Below are positions 59,148 through 64,000 of a stretch of DNA of 64,000 bases, piece after piece. Position 1 is the stretch's first letter; each line of letters begins with the position of its first letter. The translations under genes were made by a program, and so were the position numbers. A model generated the notes under the pieces. That model saw only the letters and a list, made by a program, of their open reading frames with translations. It had not been told where the DNA came from and did no database searches. Source of the DNA: Actinomadura sp. KC216 (GTDB taxonomy: Bacteria > Actinomycetota > Actinomycetes > Streptosporangiales > Streptosporangiaceae); NCBI RefSeq assembly GCF_004348535.1, contig NZ_SMJX01000001.1, positions 1 to 64,000 on the forward strand, in the 5' to 3' direction.

Positions 59148-60772
59148 CGCTGGAAGTGCAGGACCTGGTGCCCGCCGCGCTCCGCAGGCGGTGGGCGTCC
59201 GAAGGCATCTGCCCCGATCTGGACCTGTACGCCCTGTTCAGGGCGCACCGGTTCGCCGATCCCGGCCGCCCGGCGGTCATCGACGCGGCGGGGACGCTCA
59301 CCTACGCCGAGCTGGACCTGCTGGCCCGCGCCGCCGCGATGGGGCTGCGGCGCCTGGGCGTGTGCGAGGGCGACGTCGTCGGCGTCCAACTGCCCAACGG
59401 CCGCGACGCGGTGATCGCCGAGCTGGCCGTGGCGGCGCTCGGGGCGGTGGCGCTGCCGTTCCCGGTCGGCCGGGGGATGGCCGAGGCGGTGTCGCTGCTC
59501 GGCAGGACGGGCGCCCGGGTCGCCGTCGTCGCCACCGAGCATCGGGGACACCGCCACGCGGCCGAGCTGCTGGCCGGAGCCGAGCGGCTGCCGGCCCTGC
59601 GCGCGGTGGTGGCCGCCGGGCCGCGGGACTGCCCGCCGGGCGGCACGCCCTGGTCGCGGATCATCGGCACCGACGCCACGGGTTTCGTCCCGGCCCGGCC
59701 CGATCCCGACGGGCCCGCCCGCATCCTGGTCTCCTCCGGTTCGGAGGCCGCGCCCAAGATGATCGCCTACTCCCACAACGCCCTGGCGGGCGGGCGGGGC
59801 AACTTCCTCGGCTCGCTGCTGGGCGACGGCGGCGGGCCGCCGCGCTGCCTGCTGCTGGTGCCGCTGGGCTCGGCGTTCGGCAGCAACGGAACCCCGGTCA
59901 CGCTGGCCCGCCACGGCGGCTGCCTGGTGCTGCCCGGGCGCTTCTCCCCGGTGACCGCGCTCACCGCGCTCGCCGAGCACCGGCCCACGCACGTGCTGGC
60001 CGTCCCGGCCATGATCCGCATGATGCTCGACCGGCCGGACACCGGTCCCGTGCCGCCGATGACCGCGCTGCTCGTCGGCGGGTCCGAGCTGGACGCCCGC
60101 ACCGCCGACGAGGCACGGGCGAGGTTCGGGTGCCCCGTCGTCAACGTGTACGGGTCCGCCGACGGGGTGAACTGCCACAGCGGGCTCGCGCCGGTCCGGG
60201 CGGCGGACGATTCCGGTTCCGGTGTCGTGGTGGGGCGCCCCGACCCGCGGGTGGCCGAGATCCGCGTCGCCCCCGTCCCCGGCGAGCGGCGGGGCGGCGA
60301 GATCCTCGCCCGAGGACCGATGACCCCGATGTGCTACGTCGGCGCCCCCGAACTCAACCAGCGGTACCGCACGGCGGAGGGCTGGGTGCGCACCGGCGAC
60401 CTCGGGATGATCGACGACTCGGGGCTGCTCCACCTGGTCGGCAGGCTCAAGCAGATCGTCATCCGCGGCGGCCTCAACATCAGCCCCGCCGAGGTCGAGC
60501 GCGCGCTGGCGTCCCATCCCCGGGTGCGGGACACCGTGTGCTTCGGCGTGCCCGACCCCGTGCTCGGCGAGCGGCTGGCGGTCTGCGTGGTGCCCAGGCC
60601 GGGACAGGTGGTCGATCTGGACGATCTGTGCGCCCACCTGGCGCAGCAGGGCCTGGAGAAGGCCAAGCATCCCGAGCGGCTGCTGCTGGTGGACGAGCTG
60701 CCGCTGACCCCGGCGGGCAAACCGGACAGGGACGCGTTACGCGAGCGCCTGCCCGCCGAGGCGCCGGCCTGA
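59144..60772 (+). CDS. Acyl-CoA synthetase / AMP-dependent ligase
   Basis: A 542-residue ANL enzyme: VSSGSEAAPKM (a P-loop with Ser-Glu-Ala in place of the usual Ser-Thr-Gly), VNVYGSADGV, VRTGDLGMID, GRLKQIVIRGG and a C-terminal TPAGKPDR with the catalytic lysine. It resembles cyclohexanecarboxylate- or dihydroxybenzoate-activating enzymes. It is coupled by GTGA to the CoA transferase gene, so the two handle CoA activation of one substrate. Confidence 0.85.
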   Translation: MTLEVQDLVPAALRRRWASEGICPDLDLYALFRAHRFADPGRPAVIDAAGTLTYAELDLLARAAAMGLRRLGVCEGDVVGVQLPNGRDAVIAELAVAALGAVALPFPVGRGMAEAVSLLGRTGARVAVVATEHRGHRHAAELLAGAERLPALRAVVAAGPRDCPPGGTPWSRIIGTDATGFVPARPDPDGPARILVSSGSEAAPKMIAYSHNALAGGRGNFLGSLLGDGGGPPRCLLLVPLGSAFGSNGTPVTLARHGGCLVLPGRFSPVTALTALAEHRPTHVLAVPAMIRMMLDRPDTGPVPPMTALLVGGSELDARTADEARARFGCPVVNVYGSADGVNCHSGLAPVRAADDSGSGVVVGRPDPRVAEIRVAPVPGERRGGEILARGPMTPMCYVGAPELNQRYRTAEGWVRTGDLGMIDDSGLLHLVGRLKQIVIRGGLNISPAEVERALASHPRVRDTVCFGVPDPVLGERLAVCVVPRPGQVVDLDDLCAHLAQQGLEKAKHPERLLLVDELPLTPAGKPDRDALRERLPAEAPA

Positions 60773-60833
60773 ACCGCCCCGAGGGAGCTCCTCGGCCCGC
60801 TGGACGCAAGGCGGCCGTCCACCGGAGAGGGAG

Positions 60834-62006
60834 ATGATGACGGACGTCCGAGAACCGGAGACCCCCGCGCGCGCCGCGCACGGGGGATGGGCGCCTGTCC
60901 TGCTCACGGCCGCGATGAGCGTGTCGATGCTGCAGCTGTTCCTGATCGGCGCGCTCGGGCCCCGGCTGGTCACCGAGGCGGGCTTCTCCCGCACGGCGCT
61001 CGGGCTGACCACCACCGCGGGCTTCGGCGTGGCCGCCCTGCTCTCGCTCACCGCGGGCCGCTGGGTGGACCGGCTGGGCGCCCGGCGGTGCCTGGTGGCC
61101 CTGCTGGTGCTGGCCGCCGCCGCGCTCGCGCTGATCGGCTCGGCCACCGCGACCGCCGTGCTGCTGGCGGCGGTGGCCCTCGGCGGGCTGCCGCAGGCGC
61201 TGGCCAACCCCGCCACCAACAAGATCATCATTGCCGCCGTCGAACCGGCCCGGCGCGGGGCCGTCACCGGGTGGAAGCAGTCCGGTGTCCAGCTCGGCGC
61301 GTTCGCCGCCGGGCTGCCGCTGGCGGCGCTCGCCGGGTGGACGGGATGGCGCGCCGCGGTCTGGACGGCCGCCGGATGCGCCCTGCTCGTCGCGGTCTGC
61401 GCGTGGTGGCTGCTGCCTCCCGATCCCGTCCGGCTCCCCGCCCGCTCGCCGTCCGGGCAACCCGCGGTACGCGTCGGCCGCCTATCAATGTTCTCCCTCC
61501 TGCTCGGATCCGGAATCGCCTCGGTCAACACCTACCTGGCCCTGTTCGGCTCGCAACGGCTGGAGCTGGACCCGGTCGTGGCCGCCTGGCTGGTGGCGGT
61601 GCTGGGAGTGACGGGCATCGCGGGCCGGGTGGGATGGTCGCGGCGGGCCGGGCGCCTGGACCGTCCCGCGGTCCTGCTGGCCCCGCTCATGGCCGGGGCC
61701 TGCGCGGCGGCACTGCTGCTGGGCGTGTCCGGACGGGTCGGCCCGCTGGTCTGGGTCGCGGCGGCGGGCGTGGGCGCGTTCGCCGCCGCCGGCAACGCGG
61801 TGTCCATGGTCACGGTCGTCCGCGGCGCGGACGCCCGGACCGCAGGGCGGGCCTCCGCGCTGGTGTCGGCGGGCTTCTTCGGCGGCTTCGCGCTGGGCCC
61901 GCCCGCGTTCAGCGTCGTGGTGGACGCCGCCGGATACACGTCCGCCTGGCTCGTCGTCGCGGCGGAGTTCGCCCTCGCCGCCCTGATCGTGGTGAGGCGG
62001 CGATGA
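60834..62006 (+). CDS. MFS transporter
   Basis: A 390-residue, 12-helix major facilitator with the loop 2-3 motif GRWVDRLGARR. The ATG at 60834 follows GGAGAGGGAG. The stop overlaps the next start by ATGA. In this operon it likely imports or exports the compound activated by the ligase. Confidence 0.88.
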   Translation: MMTDVREPETPARAAHGGWAPVLLTAAMSVSMLQLFLIGALGPRLVTEAGFSRTALGLTTTAGFGVAALLSLTAGRWVDRLGARRCLVALLVLAAAALALIGSATATAVLLAAVALGGLPQALANPATNKIIIAAVEPARRGAVTGWKQSGVQLGAFAAGLPLAALAGWTGWRAAVWTAAGCALLVAVCAWWLLPPDPVRLPARSPSGQPAVRVGRLSMFSLLLGSGIASVNTYLALFGSQRLELDPVVAAWLVAVLGVTGIAGRVGWSRRAGRLDRPAVLLAPLMAGACAAALLLGVSGRVGPLVWVAAAGVGAFAAAGNAVSMVTVVRGADARTAGRASALVSAGFFGGFALGPPAFSVVVDAAGYTSAWLVVAAEFALAALIVVRRR

Positions 62007-63019
62007 GCTGGGCGGAACGGGCGCTCACCGAGGTGCTGGACCGGGTGGGGGCGGTGGAACGCGAGCTGGGAACGCGGTGGCCGCTGTACGCCGACCCGGT
62101 CTCGGGCCGCTGGACCACCACCGCCCGGGGATCGTGGACCGGCGGCTTCTGGGCCGGGCTGCTGTGGCTGCGGTCGATCGTGACCGGCGACCCGTCCGAC
62201 CGCGCCGCCGCCCGGCGCCGGACCGGGATGCTGGCCCCCTGGCTCCAGGCCGACACGGCCACGCGTGGGCTCATCTTCTGGTACGGCACCGCGCTGGGCG
62301 GCGACGAGACCGCGGCGCTGCGGGCCGAGGCCGCCAGGATGTGCCTGGCCGCTCACGACCCCCGGCTAGGGCTGGTGCCCTGGGGCGCGGCGTTCGGCGG
62401 CCCACGCTACCTGGCACGGGTCGACGGCCTTCCCGGCCTGCCGACACTGCTGCGCCTGGCAGGCCCGGACGGGGCACGCGCCGCCGAGGCACACCTGGAC
62501 CTGCAACTGGGGCTGACCCTGAACACACCCGACCTCCGCCCGGCCTGGCAGGCGACACCGGACGGAACCTGGAAACCGCATCCGACACCACCGCCCGGCT
62601 GGAGCCGCACCACCGGCTGGCTCTGCCTGGCCGCCGCCCAGGCACCCGGCGACCGCGTCCGCCGCTGCCTGGAACACCCGGCCGTCAGCGCCAGACTGGC
62701 CCCCGACGCCCCGCCCGTCCCGGCCGCCATCGCCACGTCCCGCGGCACACCGGACACCTCGGCGGCGGCGATCGAGGCCGTCGCCGCCCTCCAACTGGCC
62801 TGCCGTCTCCCCGGCCCACGCGCCGGACGGCTGCGGAACCGGGCCGCCCACGTCCTCGCCGTACTGGCCGCCGAACACGTCCGCGACGGCCGGCTGCTGG
62901 ACGGCTGCTACGACCTGGAGCACGACGTGGCCGTCCGGCACGAACTGGTCTGGGGCGACTTCTTCATGGCGGCCGGCCTGGCCATGCTCACCGGCGCCAT
63001 CGACCCCGCCGCCTGCTGA
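62003..63019 (+). CDS. GH88/unsaturated-glucuronyl-hydrolase-like protein
   Basis: A 338-residue (alpha/alpha)6-barrel candidate. RGSWTGGFWAGLLWL, PDTSAAAIEAVAALQL and VWGDFFMAAGLAML align with the family's TSGFWPGMLW, DSSAAAI and WGDYYF blocks, including the Asp expected in the active site. GH88 enzymes hydrate unsaturated uronic acid ends. Linkage to MFS and acyl-CoA genes is unusual, so its substrate may be different. The match is from motifs only. Confidence 0.6.
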   Translation: MSWAERALTEVLDRVGAVERELGTRWPLYADPVSGRWTTTARGSWTGGFWAGLLWLRSIVTGDPSDRAAARRRTGMLAPWLQADTATRGLIFWYGTALGGDETAALRAEAARMCLAAHDPRLGLVPWGAAFGGPRYLARVDGLPGLPTLLRLAGPDGARAAEAHLDLQLGLTLNTPDLRPAWQATPDGTWKPHPTPPPGWSRTTGWLCLAAAQAPGDRVRRCLEHPAVSARLAPDAPPVPAAIATSRGTPDTSAAAIEAVAALQLACRLPGPRAGRLRNRAAHVLAVLAAEHVRDGRLLDGCYDLEHDVAVRHELVWGDFFMAAGLAMLTGAIDPAAC

Positions 63020-63128
63020 CCGCCGTGTCCGGAACCGCCGTCCTCAGCCGAGCCACCGCAGGAACGTGTATTACCTTTCGTAGAGCACCTCATGGCGAAC
63101 GCCCGATGAGACGGACGGACCCGGTCCG

Positions 63129-63797
63129 ATGACACATCACCCGGCCGGACAGGCGGCGGGCGCGGTTCGCGTCGACCGGGGCATGCGGCTGCTCCGGGCG
63201 GCGGCGTTCTCGACCGTCTGCGTGTCGGCGTCCGCGAGCGCGCATGCCCTGGCCTCGCAGGCCGGGCTCCCATGGCGGCCGCTGCTCGCCGGGTGGCTGG
63301 TGATGATGTGCCTGCTGACGCCCCTGGCGGGCCGGGCGCCGACGAGGCCCGGCATCGTCGCGATGCTGCTGTGCAGCCAGACCGTCCTGCACGTGGTGTT
63401 CGGCCGCGGGCAACGCCACGCCGCGCTCACAGGCGACGACGGCCTGCCGCGCTCGGCACACGCCGTTTCGGGTCACGAGACCGGACCGCTCATGGGCGAT
63501 TCCCTGATGCCGGGACCGGCGATGTTCGCCGTGCACCTGGCCATCGCCGCCCTGCTCGGATGGCTCGTGCATCACGGCGACCGCGCGCTGTGGGAGCTGA
63601 TCCGGCTGTCACGGCGCGCGACGGGCACGCTCACCCGCCCGCTGGAAGCGCTGCTCAGCGCGATCCTCATGAGCCTCCCCGCCCTGCCGCTCCGCCTTTC
63701 ACCGGTCGCGGCCAGACCCGGGCCGGAGGCCGCCCCCGGTGAGACCGTTCTCCTGCACCACGCGGTGATCCGCCGCGGCCCCCCGATGGCCGCCTGA
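63129..63797 (+). CDS. Small polytopic membrane protein (copy 2)
   Basis: A 222-residue protein with about five hydrophobic segments, histidines inside helices (QTVLHVVFG, MFAVHLAIAALLGWLVHHGD) and a Pro/Ala-rich cytoplasmic tail. Same general plan as the protein at 55343-55945. No signal peptide beyond the first helix. Function unknown. The ATG at 63129 has no strong ribosome site. Confidence 0.65.
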   Translation: MTHHPAGQAAGAVRVDRGMRLLRAAAFSTVCVSASASAHALASQAGLPWRPLLAGWLVMMCLLTPLAGRAPTRPGIVAMLLCSQTVLHVVFGRGQRHAALTGDDGLPRSAHAVSGHETGPLMGDSLMPGPAMFAVHLAIAALLGWLVHHGDRALWELIRLSRRATGTLTRPLEALLSAILMSLPALPLRLSPVAARPGPEAAPGETVLLHHAVIRRGPPMAA

Positions 63798-64000
63798 ACC
63801 ACCGATCGCGCGGGCGGCACGTCCACCCCGGCCCCGCACCGCAAGATCACCCCTGCGCTTCTGGACGCCGCCACGCGGCGCCGTCCAACGCGCACGCCCA
63901 GGCATCGCCCGGGCCTTAGAGGCACGTACTGCCAGCGCTGCCCGCTGACCGGCCACGGCCCCTACGAAAACGGTTCACCACGTGAAAAGGAAACCGGATA

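Overview
The window is very GC-rich actinobacterial DNA: high third-position GC, SARP and NarL/LuxR regulators, a type VII (WXG100) toxin locus, an InhA-type enoyl reductase and multidomain type I polyketide synthases. The style fits a filamentous actinomycete, plausibly Streptosporangiales/Thermomonosporaceae; the genus is inference only. I see no tRNA, rRNA, integrase, transposase or CRISPR array.

Left edge (0-5.6 kb): a membrane Ser/Thr kinase, a divergent arsenic-type pair (flavin monooxygenase and ArsR repressor around a clear operator-like dyad), then an alpha/beta hydrolase coupled to an ECF sigma factor.

Biosynthetic core (5.6-34.7 kb): a free ACP, an AMP-dependent acyl ligase, a FabF-type KS and a GNAT acyltransferase; then, on the minus strand, PKS2 (ACP-KS-AT-DH-KR-ACP), PKS1 (KS-AT-dead DH-KR-ACP), an aldehyde dehydrogenase-fold acyl reductase and a ThDP lyase, tightly packed from 23.4 to 9.7 kb. 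A divergent InhA-like enoyl reductase, a PhyH-type oxygenase, FabG, a fatty acyl-AMP ligase (FAAL) and a crotonyl-CoA carboxylase/reductase complete the set. The inferred logic is: FAAL loads an acyl chain on the N-terminal ACP of PKS2, two modules extend it with branched extender units (partly from the CCR), and the chain is reduced to an aldehyde and perhaps carboligated to an acyloin, or moved to an amine by the GNAT. The InhA-like protein has Ala at two positions where changes give drug resistance in InhA and FabI, so it may be a self-resistance copy. Regulators are an orphan NarL-type protein, a SARP and a NarL-type two-component pair.

Candidate peptide system (36.9-44.2 kb): two small genes (46 and 45 codons) flank an M29-aminopeptidase-like gene and are followed by an ACMSD-type amidohydrolase and a DrrAB-type ABC exporter, all on the minus strand; a second amidohydrolase paralogue and a membrane protein lie beside them. 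A perfect 13-bp hairpin sits just after the second small gene. No known RiPP-modifying enzyme class is present, so this is the best candidate for something undescribed.

Right part (44.2-64 kb): a secreted DUF4394 protein, a type VII EndoU toxin/immunity locus whose toxin is split over two frames, an SDR, a 3-kb stretch of frameshifted genes, a zinc ABC importer, and a divergent acyl-CoA catabolic-type group (acyl-CoA dehydrogenase, CaiB-type transferase, acyl-CoA ligase, MFS permease, GH88-like protein) flanked by two similar small membrane proteins.
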